NCBI GenBank assembly: GCA_001768735.1
Contig: MEMB01000003.1
Coordinates: 1-64,000, forward strand
Length of the DNA: 64,000 nucleotides
From: Alphaproteobacteria bacterium GWF2_58_20
Lineage (GTDB): Bacteria > Pseudomonadota > Alphaproteobacteria > UBA1247
Direction: 5' to 3'
The notes under the pieces are model-generated. The model saw only the letters and a list, made by a program, of their open reading frames with translations, did no database searches and was not told the origin of the DNA. Of this stretch, positions 16,551 to 25,600 are shown one piece after another (the first letter of the stretch is position 1; each line of letters begins with the position of its first letter). The translations under genes were made by a program, and so were the position numbers.

Positions 16551-17381
16551 ATGCCGCCCAGGTCCAAGACAACATTGATTCCTGAAGAAATTGCCCGCTG
16601 GCTGGATGTGCTGGCAAGTGTTCCTGCGGGAAAAAGCCTGGTAGACCAGGCCTTGAACCATGGCATCCGATTCAGGCTTGCCCCCAAAAGCTGGCAATAC
16701 GCCTATTACCAGCAGGATGGCGGCATCATTGGCATCAAACCCAATCGTCCAGAAAACGAAATCATTGGCAACCTTGCCCATGAATTGCGCCATGCCTTTC
16801 AGGACAAGACGGGTCAAATGACCAGCCTCACAGATTCTCCCAGGGATGTGCTCCTGCGCACCCATAGCACGGAGGCTGACGCAGAAAGCCTTGCCCTTCT
16901 TGTCTGCGCCCAACTCGCGGAGGCGGGCCATCCTGAATACCTGCAAGCCCGGCTGGATGGAGAAATGCCTGACATTGCCCGGCGTTTCGTGGCCACCCTT
17001 CCCCAAGGCCCCCTGCCCGCCATGCGCGCCGCCTATGACCAGTGGTTCGAGGATGAAGGCCGCCGCACATCCTACTTTTCCTATGCGATCGACTGGATGG
17101 ACATCAACATCCGGGAACGGGCCAAGGCACAAGTCACTTCAGGCCCACTGCCCTATACGAGAAAAGACATCGTCCGCCTCGGCCTCCTGCCCGGCGGCCT
17201 CAACTACCTTTCCGCGACAGGTGGCCCGGCACTTGATTCCCCTTTCTATTGCCGCCCCATCACTCCCTCACAGGAAGAAAGCCTGCAGGACGCACAAATG
17301 TCCCTTGATCACCTGCGCAAAACCTTCAATAGTCGCAGCAGGAGCCATCCCAACAAGAAGCCGAAACCTGGAAAGGGCTGA
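16551..17381 (+). CDS. Putative HExxH metallopeptidase, DUF6782-like
   Basis: The 276-residue product has GNLAHELRHAFQDKTG (H77, E78, H81), DSPRDVLL, THSTEADAESLALLV (E108) and RAAYDQWFEDE. It is the most compact of the intact set, starting almost directly with the helical region (PEEIARWLDVLASVPAGKSL). Its ATG lies 15 bases after the preceding terminator, so transcription into it would need readthrough or a promoter overlapping that hairpin. The C-terminus is basic (RSRSHPNKKPKPGKG). It is the last gene of the cluster before the convergent secA. Confidence 0.72.
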   Translation: MPPRSKTTLIPEEIARWLDVLASVPAGKSLVDQALNHGIRFRLAPKSWQYAYYQQDGGIIGIKPNRPENEIIGNLAHELRHAFQDKTGQMTSLTDSPRDVLLRTHSTEADAESLALLVCAQLAEAGHPEYLQARLDGEMPDIARRFVATLPQGPLPAMRAAYDQWFEDEGRRTSYFSYAIDWMDINIRERAKAQVTSGPLPYTRKDIVRLGLLPGGLNYLSATGGPALDSPFYCRPITPSQEESLQDAQMSLDHLRKTFNSRSRSHPNKKPKPGKG

Positions 17382-17402
17382 CAGCTTCTTTCCCCACAAA
17401 TA

Positions 17403-17435
17403 AAAACCCCCGGACGTTTCCATCCGGGGGTTTTT
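17403..17435 (+). terminator. Bidirectional intrinsic terminator between the peptidase gene and secA
   Basis: AAAACCCCCGGA pairs with TCCGGGGGTTTT, with A-rich and T-rich flanks on the two sides. It lies between two convergent genes. Confidence 0.88.
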
Positions 17436-17452
17436 ATGTCATGGCGGGCGGC

Positions 17453-20125
17453 TTACGCAGAAGAACCGCAGCAATGCTTGTATTTCTTGCCGCTGCCACA
17501 GGGACATGCCGCATTGCGGGAGATTTTTTCCGATGCCTTTGCCTCCGTGCGGGAGGCCGGTTTGGTTTTCCCATCCCCATCTTCCACAGGCCGGTTGTCG
17601 CGCAGGGCGAACTCTTCCGTTGGCGGCACATCCTGTGCCGGTGGCGTATCCACCTGGATTTCCACAAAGCTAAGGTCGCGCGTGACCGTTTCGCGCAGCT
17701 GGATCAGCAGGGCCTCAAACAGTTCAAAGGCCTCGCGTTTGTACTCGTTGAGTGGATCCTTCTGGCCATAGGCGCGCAGGTTGATGCCCTGCCGCAGATG
17801 GTCAAGATTGAGGATATGCTCCCGCCAGTACTGGTCAAGCCGACGCAGGAGAATCTGCTTTTCAACATAGCGCATGACTTCAGGCTTGAAGCGGACGGCC
17901 TTTTCCGCCATGCGGGCATCTGAAGCCTTGCGGATGCGTTCCTGCAACACTTCGCTGTCCACACCATCTTCCTTGCTCCATTCGGAAAACGGAAGTTCAA
18001 GCCCAAAAACACGGCGAACCTCAATGCCAAAGCCTTCAATGTCCCATTGTTCCGCATAACTGCCCGGAGGGGCAAAACGGTGGATAATGTCTTCAACCAC
18101 ATCGTGCCGCATGTCGCGCACGCTTTCCGACACATCGTCCTCGGCCATCATCTCGCGGCGCTGCTCATAGACAACCTTGCGCTGGTCATTGATGACATTG
18201 TCATATTTGAGCAGGTTCTTGCGGATTTCAAAATTCTGCTCTTCCACCTTGCGCTGGGCGGTGGCAATCGCCTTGTTGACCCAGGGATGGATGATGGCCT
18301 CGCCCTCCTGGATGCCCAGGCGCAACATGATCTTGTTGAGCGTTTCCGCCCCGAAGATGCGCATCAGGTCATCTTCCAGCGACAGGAAGAACTTGGACTC
18401 GCCCGGATCCCCCTGGCGTCCTGAACGTCCGCGCAGCTGGTTGTCAATGCGGCGCGCCTCATGGCGCTCGGTGCCAAGGATGTAAAGACCGCCCGCTTCC
18501 TGGGCAACCTTTTTGGCTTCCACAGCCTCTTCCCGGATCCGCTTTTCAATGGCGGCCTTTTCTTCCGGCGTTTCCTCTCCCGTCAAGGCATGCTTGATCA
18601 TCATGTCGGGATTACCACCCAGCTGGATGTCGGTCCCGCGACCTGCCATGTTGGTGGCAATGGTCACCGCACCCGGCTGGCCAGCCTGAGACACAATCTC
18701 CGCTTCCCGCTCATGGTGCTTGGCATTCAGCACATGGTGCGGAATCTTCGCATTTTCGAGAAGCTCTCCAAGAATCTGGGACTTTTCAATCGAAATGGTG
18801 CCGACAAGAACCGGCTGCTGCCGGGCATGACACTGGCGGATAAGGTCCACAATGGCCGCATATTTCTCGCGCGCCGTACGATAGATCTCATCGTCATTGT
18901 CTTTTCTGCAGGTTGGTCGGTTGGTCGGGATGGTAATCACATCCAGGTTGTAGATGTCGGCAAATTCCGACGCTTCCGTGCTGGCCGTCCCGGTCATGCC
19001 CGCCAGTTTGGCATAAAGCTTGAAATAGTTCTGGTAGGTGATGGAAGCCAGTGTCTGGTTCTCATGCTGGATCACAGCATGTTCCTTGGCTTCCAGTGCC
19101 TGATGCAGGCCTTCCGAGAAACGGCGGCCCGGCATCATTCGGCCCGTGAATTCGTCAATGATGATGACCTGGTTGTCCTTGACAATATAATGGTCGTCAA
19201 GATTGAACAGCTGGTGCGCCCGCAGGGCCTGATTCACATGGTGGACAAGGTCGATGTTGGCAATATCGTAGAGGTTGTCCCCCTCGATGAGGCCTGCCTC
19301 CGCCAGCAGCTTCTCCACATGGTCCACGCCGATTTCGGTAAGCGCCACCGTGCGCGTCTTCTCATCCTTTTCAAAATCCTCCGGAACCATCTTGCGGATG
19401 ACCTTGTCAATGGAAATGTAGAGCTGCGAGGAATCCTTTGGCTCCCCTGAAATGATGAGCGGCGTGCGAGCTTCGTCAATGAGGATGGAATCCACTTCAT
19501 CGACAATGGCAAAATTGAATGGCCGCTGCACCATTTCATGCGTGTGCATCTTCATGTTGTCGCGCAGGTAATCAAAGCCAAGCTCGTAATTCGTGCCATA
19601 GGTGACGTCCGAAGCATAAGACGCGCGGCGTTCGGATTCCGGCATGTCATGACCGATGGTGCCAACCGAAAGCCCCAGGAAACGGTAAACTTGACCCATC
19701 CATTCCGCATCACGGCGGGCGAGGTAATCATTCACCGTCACCACATGCACCCCCTTGCCGGAAAGGGCATTGAGGTAAACCGGAAGGGTTGCCACCAGTG
19801 TTTTGCCTTCGCCGGTCTTCATTTCCGCAATCCGGCCCTGATGCAGAACCATGCCGCCAATGAGCTGGACATCGAAATGCCGCTGCCCAAGTGTGCGTTT
19901 GGCTGCCTCACGCACAGCCGCAAAGGCTTCCGGCAAAATGTCATCGAGCATTTCGCCATTTTCAAGCCGGGCCCGGAATTTCGGTGTCAATCCACGCACC
20001 TCGTCATCCGACAGGGCCGCATAGGATTCCTCAAGAGCATTGATCTGCGCCACAACCGGCATCAATTTCCTGATCAGACGGTCGTTATGGGTTCCAACCA
20101 GCTTTCGGGCGATTTCACGGAACAT
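17453..20125 (-). CDS. secA: Preprotein translocase ATPase SecA
   Basis: Motor ATPase that pushes unfolded preproteins through SecYEG. 890 aa from [16 protein letters not shown]. Walker A is [14 protein letters not shown], Walker B/DEAD region is [19 protein letters not shown], helicase motifs include [12 protein letters not shown] and [12 protein letters not shown], and the C-terminal SEC-C zinc motif is [14 protein letters not shown]. An in-frame ATG six codons upstream exists, but MFREIA is the standard start. It is divergent from the parvulin foldase gene at 20359, which handles exported proteins, so the shared 230-base gap holds both promoters. Confidence 0.98.
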   Translation of the reverse strand: MFREIARKLVGTHNDRLIRKLMPVVAQINALEESYAALSDDEVRGLTPKFRARLENGEMLDDILPEAFAAVREAAKRTLGQRHFDVQLIGGMVLHQGRIAEMKTGEGKTLVATLPVYLNALSGKGVHVVTVNDYLARRDAEWMGQVYRFLGLSVGTIGHDMPESERRASYASDVTYGTNYELGFDYLRDNMKMHTHEMVQRPFNFAIVDEVDSILIDEARTPLIISGEPKDSSQLYISIDKVIRKMVPEDFEKDEKTRTVALTEIGVDHVEKLLAEAGLIEGDNLYDIANIDLVHHVNQALRAHQLFNLDDHYIVKDNQVIIIDEFTGRMMPGRRFSEGLHQALEAKEHAVIQHENQTLASITYQNYFKLYAKLAGMTGTASTEASEFADIYNLDVITIPTNRPTCRKDNDDEIYRTAREKYAAIVDLIRQCHARQQPVLVGTISIEKSQILGELLENAKIPHHVLNAKHHEREAEIVSQAGQPGAVTIATNMAGRGTDIQLGGNPDMMIKHALTGEETPEEKAAIEKRIREEAVEAKKVAQEAGGLYILGTERHEARRIDNQLRGRSGRQGDPGESKFFLSLEDDLMRIFGAETLNKIMLRLGIQEGEAIIHPWVNKAIATAQRKVEEQNFEIRKNLLKYDNVINDQRKVVYEQRREMMAEDDVSESVRDMRHDVVEDIIHRFAPPGSYAEQWDIEGFGIEVRRVFGLELPFSEWSKEDGVDSEVLQERIRKASDARMAEKAVRFKPEVMRYVEKQILLRRLDQYWREHILNLDHLRQGINLRAYGQKDPLNEYKREAFELFEALLIQLRETVTRDLSFVEIQVDTPPAQDVPPTEEFALRDNRPVEDGDGKTKPASRTEAKASEKISRNAACPCGSGKKYKHCCGSSA

Positions 20126-20358
20126 GCTGCTTCCTTTTTGCACAAGACGGCCATGACAAGCCTAATGTTGTGTAAATAGGTATTGAAAGCCCGCATGTCA
20201 ATGCCAGCCCTGTCTTTTAAAATCACATTTTTTGCTTGCACCCCAAAGAAGCGGGTGGCATCCTCATGCACGTTTTCACCATCGCTTTCAAAGCGCATCC
20301 TGAGGTGGATCATTCTTTTTTATAAAATTACCAACCGTCAACCCATTGGAGTTTCATC

Positions 20359-21213
20359 ATGACGTCACGTTCAAAACGGATTCTGCCCGCCCTTGTTGCT
20401 GCCACCCTCATGGCTGGCGGTATTTTCATCTCTGCCCAAGCTGTAAGCCCCGCTCCAGCCAAGGATGCCATTGTTGCCCGCGTCAACGGCAAGGACATCC
20501 ATGAATCCGACATGACCAACCTCATGGCGATGATGGGCCCACGCGTACAGGGGGTTCCGGCGGACATGCTCCGTCCCATGCTCATCCAGCAACTGGTCAA
20601 CATGCAGGTGATTGACGACCAGATGAAGGATGCAAAGCTGGACAAGGATCCGGAAGTCATCTCCATCATGGAGCGTGCGCGCCAGGACATCATGCGCAGC
20701 ATTTTCATCCGTCGCGCGGCTGAAACCCGCATCACCGATGCCATGCTGAAGGAAAAATACGGCCAGATGAAGGAAGAAGGCAAACAGGTTCACGCCCGCC
20801 ACATCCTTGTCAAGGACGAGAAGGAAGCCAAGGACATTATCGTCGCCCTCGAAAAGGGTGAAGATTTCGCCAAGCTGGCAGCTGCCCATTCCATGGACGG
20901 CACCAAGGACCGTGGAGGCGATCTCGGCTTTTTCAGCAAGAACATGATGGTGCCGGAATTCGCCGAAGCCGCCTTCGCCCTGAAGGACAAAACCTTCACC
21001 AAGAAGCCGGTCAAGACCCAGTTCGGCTATCACGTCATTGAGGTTCTTGAGCGCAAGGAAACCGACCTTCCTTCCTTTGATGAAATCAAGGACGACCTTA
21101 AGGGTTCCCTGATCCAGGACGAAGGCGGCAAGGTTCTGGAAGACCTCAAGGCCAAGGCCAAAGTCGAAATCCTTGACCCGTCCGCCAAGGAAGATTCGTC
21201 GGACAAGAAGTAA
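20359..21213 (+). CDS. Exported parvulin-type peptidyl-prolyl isomerase (SurA/PrsA-like)
   Basis: Periplasmic folding helper. Residues 1-~34 form a signal peptide (KRILPALVAATLMAGGIFIS...AKA-type end). A SurA-N-like helical region follows (VARVNGKDIHESDMTNLMAM...), then a parvulin domain from about residue 145 to 235 (VHARHILVKDEKEAKDIIVA, GGDLGFFSKNMMVPEFAEAA, KTQFGYHVIEVLE), with a charged C-terminus. Length is 284 aa. The ribosome binding site TTGGAG precedes the ATG. It is transcribed away from secA, a pairing common in alphaproteobacteria. Confidence 0.93.
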   Translation: MTSRSKRILPALVAATLMAGGIFISAQAVSPAPAKDAIVARVNGKDIHESDMTNLMAMMGPRVQGVPADMLRPMLIQQLVNMQVIDDQMKDAKLDKDPEVISIMERARQDIMRSIFIRRAAETRITDAMLKEKYGQMKEEGKQVHARHILVKDEKEAKDIIVALEKGEDFAKLAAAHSMDGTKDRGGDLGFFSKNMMVPEFAEAAFALKDKTFTKKPVKTQFGYHVIEVLERKETDLPSFDEIKDDLKGSLIQDEGGKVLEDLKAKAKVEILDPSAKEDSSDKK

Positions 21214-21228
21214 TCCGCCTGACAGCAC

Positions 21229-21263
21229 ATCCCGCCGCGCCCAAAAGTGCGGCGGGATTTTTT
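21229..21263 (+). terminator. Intrinsic terminator after the foldase gene
   Basis: ATCCCGCCGC pairs with GCGGCGGGAT around GCCCAAAAGT, followed by six T residues. Confidence 0.9.
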
Positions 21264-21290
21264 CTGGCAACACCCCATCAAGGCCCCATC

Positions 21291-21710
21291 ATGCCCACCC
21301 ATCTTCTCATCGTTGTCGCCATTGCCCTCTTCAATGAAAAGAACGAAATCCTCATGGCGCAACGCCTGCCCGGCAAGGTATGCGAAAACCTGTGGGAATT
21401 CCCCGGCGGCAAGGTTGATTCCGGCGAGACACCGGAAACCGCCCTTGTGCGCGAAATCCGCGAAGAACTGGGCATTACCGTATCTGAGGCAGACCTCTTC
21501 CCCATCAGCTTCATCACGCAGGACTACACGAAGGAAATCAACCGTCATGTGTTGATGCCGCTTTTCGGCTGTCACAAATGGCAGGGCGAGATGCAACCCA
21601 TTGCCGTCAAGGATTTCCGGTGGGTTCCCATCCACGACATCCTGACGCTTGACTTGGTGCCTGCTGACATCGCCCTCGTGAAACACATCCAGAAACTCCA
21701 TGCACTGTGA
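21291..21710 (+). CDS. mutT: MutT-type Nudix hydrolase (8-oxo-dGTP diphosphatase)
   Basis: Cleaves oxidised nucleotides such as 8-oxo-dGTP before they enter DNA. The Nudix box is GGKVDSGETPETALVREIRE followed by ELGI (G-x5-E-x7-REUxEExGU), residues ~39-61. Length is 139 aa, the MutT size. In many alphaproteobacteria argJ lies between the foldase gene and mutT (from memory); here it is absent. The 3' end overlaps the methyltransferase gene by 11 bases. Confidence 0.9.
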   Translation: MPTHLLIVVAIALFNEKNEILMAQRLPGKVCENLWEFPGGKVDSGETPETALVREIREELGITVSEADLFPISFITQDYTKEINRHVLMPLFGCHKWQGEMQPIAVKDFRWVPIHDILTLDLVPADIALVKHIQKLHAL

Positions 21711-22413
21711 CGCCTTCGACCTTGCGGCCTTTTATGCCAGCCCTCTTGGGCGCTATGCCCGGGAACGCATCGGGCAACGGCTTTCCGCATGGTGGCCCGA
21801 TCTCCATGGCCAAACCCTTCTGGGCATGGGATTCGCAACGCCTTACATGGATGCCTGGCAAGACGCCAAGCTTTCCATGGCTGCCATGCCTCCGGAACAG
21901 GGCGCTATTGCATGGCCCCAACAAGGCCCGTCCCGCGTGTTCATCTGTGATGATTCCGCCTTGCCTCTGGCCGATTGTTCGGTGGACCGCATCCTCATGA
22001 TCCACAGCCTCGAACACGCGGAATTTCCGCGCACCATGCTGCGGGAAGCCTGGCGGGTTCTTGCAAGCGGTGGACGCCTGACCCTTGTTGTGCCCAGCCG
22101 AACCGGAATATGGGCCCGCAGCGATCGCACGCCCTTTGGTTTTGGCAGTCCCTTCAGCGCAACACAGCTGCATGATCTTCTGCGTAGCACCCTGTTTGTG
22201 CCCGATCATGAAGACCGGGCCCTCTTCATGCCGCCTTTTCATGGCAAGATTGTCCAGGGGACTGCGCCTTTATGGGACAGGCTTGGCCCACGCTGGCTCC
22301 ATCCGCTGGCCGGTGTCCTCATGGTGGAGGCCAGCAAACAGCTTTATGCCCCAACAGCCGAACCTGCTTCAAGCCAGCAGAAAAAATTACGCCTCATGCC
22401 TGCTGGAAGATAA
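21700..22413 (+). CDS. Class I SAM-dependent methyltransferase
   Basis: A 237-residue cytoplasmic protein with a degenerate SAM-binding region (LLGMGFATPYMDAW), DDSALPLADCSVDRILMIHSLEH as motif II/acidic region, and LREAWRVLASGGRLTLVVPSR as motif post-I. These are the hallmarks of Methyltransf_11-type enzymes. Its substrate is unknown. It starts within mutT, so the two are translationally coupled; this mutT-like–methyltransferase adjacency (gloB/mutT neighbourhood) is seen in related genomes (general knowledge). Confidence 0.85.
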   Translation: MHCDAFDLAAFYASPLGRYARERIGQRLSAWWPDLHGQTLLGMGFATPYMDAWQDAKLSMAAMPPEQGAIAWPQQGPSRVFICDDSALPLADCSVDRILMIHSLEHAEFPRTMLREAWRVLASGGRLTLVVPSRTGIWARSDRTPFGFGSPFSATQLHDLLRSTLFVPDHEDRALFMPPFHGKIVQGTAPLWDRLGPRWLHPLAGVLMVEASKQLYAPTAEPASSQQKKLRLMPAGR

Positions 22414-22695
22414 TTCCAGAAAAACAAAAACAGAAAAATTCCATCCCACCATATAAATATTTCCAACAGGACAAAAAGAAACAGATAAATGCGGGACATG
22501 GAAAAAAGTATCGCCATCCCATTTATGCACACCAAACATCAAGCAAGAGAAAAAATTAATACAAAAAATTCAAAAAAAATAGACACAAAAGAATATGAAA
22601 TACATACAAAAAAAACACAACGACGATTATTGAAAAAAACAAAAAAACGTTCTATCATTTGATAGTCAAATATCACACTCCAAAGGAGGGGTTTA
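22414..22695 (+). promoter_or_regulatory. AT-rich promoter region ahead of the RCC1-repeat gene
   Basis: About 280 bases, far richer in A than the flanks, with many A-tracts on the plus strand. It ends in an inverted repeat ATTTGA-TAG-TCAAAT (22657-22671) 25 bases before the start codon, and the ribosome binding site AAAGGAGGGG (22681-22690). No small gene is seen. The A-tracts suggest curved DNA. Confidence 0.55.
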
Positions 22696-25600
22696 ATGTC
22701 TTTCGGAAAATGGCTTGTCGTTCTCTGCCTGCTGGCCAGCACCGCTTTCGCCGCCACATTGACCGATACGAACACAAGCTTCCGGGCCCGTAAACGAATC
22801 TGTGAACTCGGCGACACCGCCTGCATCAACTGGATCACGAGCCAGTACGACACGGAAGAAAACCTTGATCTTCCGGAAGAGGAGGAAACCGATTCGCCCC
22901 TCGAAATCGTGGGCATGTCGGGAGACGCCCTCGAGATGAACATCACGGACGGAACATCGCCCGGCAATCCGGTCGAATTCATGATCACAAACACCGGCAC
23001 CGGGGAAACTGGCACCCTTTCCGTTTCCCTTACTGGAAACACCGAAAATTTTGAAAAAATGGCTGACACCTGCCATGGCACCACACTGGCCGCCTCGGCA
23101 AGCTGCATAATCACCATCCAGCCGGTGGCCACGGAAAATGGTGTTTATTCGGCGACCCTTGTCGTTTCCGCCCCCGAAGGCACCGCGACCCAAACCCTGT
23201 TCAGCGAGGTCAGCGGTTTTCCCGGAGGCTATGCGGGCGGACTTTACGCATGGGGCAGCAACAAACGGGGAGAACTCGGCGATGGAACCTCCCAAACCCG
23301 CATCACCCCCGCCCTTGTCTTTGGAATGGACACGGAAAATATCGGCATTCCAGAAGCCGGAGGTGAACAGAGTTGCGCGCTCCAGAACGGCGCACTCAAA
23401 TGCTGGGGATCTAATAATTATGGCCAGGTCGGCGACGGAAGCACCACCAACCGATTTACCCCTGTCCAGGTGGTCGGTATGGAAAGTGGTGTCACGGCGG
23501 TTGATGGCGGACAGCTCTACCACACATGCGCCATCCAGAACGGCGCTGCAAAATGTTGGGGACAAGGTTACGGCCCCACACCAAAACAGGTTGTTGGCCT
23601 TTCAAGCGGCGTTACCGCCATCGGGGTTGGACGCAACCAGACCTGTGCTATCCAGAATGGTGCTGCCAAATGCTGGGGCGGGACTTATGGCACCACGCCT
23701 GTCCAGATTTCCGGCCTGACAAGCGGTGTAACCGCCGTTGACGCCGGATACAGCTTCGCCTGCGCCATCCAGAACGGTGCTGCCAAATGCTGGGGATATA
23801 ATAGCCGTGGCCAGCTCGGTAATGGAACAACAACAAACAACACCGCTGCGGTGCAGGTTACAGGGCTGACGAGCGGGGTGTCATCCATCACATTGGGCCT
23901 CGACTACGCCTGTGCAATCCATAACAATATTCCCAAATGCTGGGGAACCAACACATATGGCCAACTCGGGGACGGCACCACCACAAGCCGCACGACCCCA
24001 GTCCTGGTTTCCGGCCTGACGAGCGGTGTCAGCAGGATCGACGCCGGTTATTACCACACCTGTACCATCCAGAACGGATCGGTGAAATGCTGGGGCAATT
24101 CGGCCGCCGGCGGATCGGGGGTTGCCAGCACCACTATCCCGACCCAGGTTCCGGGCATGGAAGGCGGCGTGGTGGAAATCAGCGCCGGCAACCAGCACAC
24201 CCTCGCGCTACGCGGGGCAACCTCCACCTCCTACAATTTCCTCTCCGCATCCGCAACATCCGGCGATGCACTGGCGATGGACATTGCAGATGGCGTCTCT
24301 CCGGGCTCGCCCGTCATCTTCACCATCACCAACGATGGCGATGCGGAAACCGGCGTCCTTTCGGTTTCCATCATTGGCAACGCCGGAAACTTCAGCAAGA
24401 CAACGGACATCTGCACCGGAAACACCCTTTCTGTGGGCGAGAGCTGCACCATCACAGCGGTGCCTGTGGCGACGGAAAACGGCACCTATTCGGCCAGCCT
24501 CGTGGTTGGCTCCAATCCGGGCGGCAGTGTCAGCCATGCCATGCTCAGCCGGGTCAGCGGCTTCCCCGGCGAACAAACCGGAGTTCTGTTTGCATGGGGA
24601 AGAAACCTGGAAGGTACTTTCGGTAACGGAACCACAACCAGCAGCAATATCCCTGTCAGAATTCCCGGTTTCGAAGCAGGATTATCCCTTGTCAAAGCCG
24701 GAGGTTCCACCAGCTGCGCGATTCAGAACGGCGCTCTCGAATGCTGGGGAACCAACAACAATGGCCAGGTTGGGGATGGTTCATACATCAGCCGCAACAC
24801 TCCGGTACAGGTTGTGGGAATGGCCAGTGGCGTAACTGCCGTGGATGGTGGTCTCTACTACACAACCTGCGCCATCCAGAACGGAGCGGCAAAATGCTGG
24901 GGAAAATATTACGGAAACACGCCACAACAGGTTCCCGGACTGACCAGCGGAATGACCGCCCTGAGCGTGGGTCGTTCCCATGCCTGTGCCATCCAGTCTG
25001 GAGCCGTCAAATGCTGGAACTATGGCTCCACCCCCGTTCAGGTAACCGATCTTGAAAGCGGTGTCTCCGCTGTTGAGGCTGGAAACTATTTCTCCTGCGC
25101 ATTACAGGCAGGAGCCGTCAAATGCTGGGGATCCAACAACAGTGGCGAGCTCGGGAATGGAACTACGACAAGCAGCAACATCCCCGTTCAAGTTGTCGGG
25201 CTTGAGAGCGGTGTAACTGCCTTGACGACAACAATGACCACTGGTTGCGCCATTCAGGACGGTTCCCTCAAATGCTGGGGAAACAACAATTATGGTCAGC
25301 TCGGCGATGGCACGAAGATCGCCCACACCACCCCTATCCAGGTTCTTGGCATGGAAAGCGGCGTGACGGATGTGGAAGGCGGGTACGACTTCGTTTGTGG
25401 TCTCCAGAACGGTGGCGTGAAGTGCTGGGGATACAATTACGCAATCAATTACGGTTCCACCCCGATCACGATTATGGGCATGGAAAGCGGAGTCGCGGCG
25501 ATCACCTGCGGCAACCACCACACGTTCGCCGTGATGTCCGGCTCGTGGATACTTGCGCCTGCGGGTTATTCGGTGGCGTTTGACACCTCCAGCATCAACC

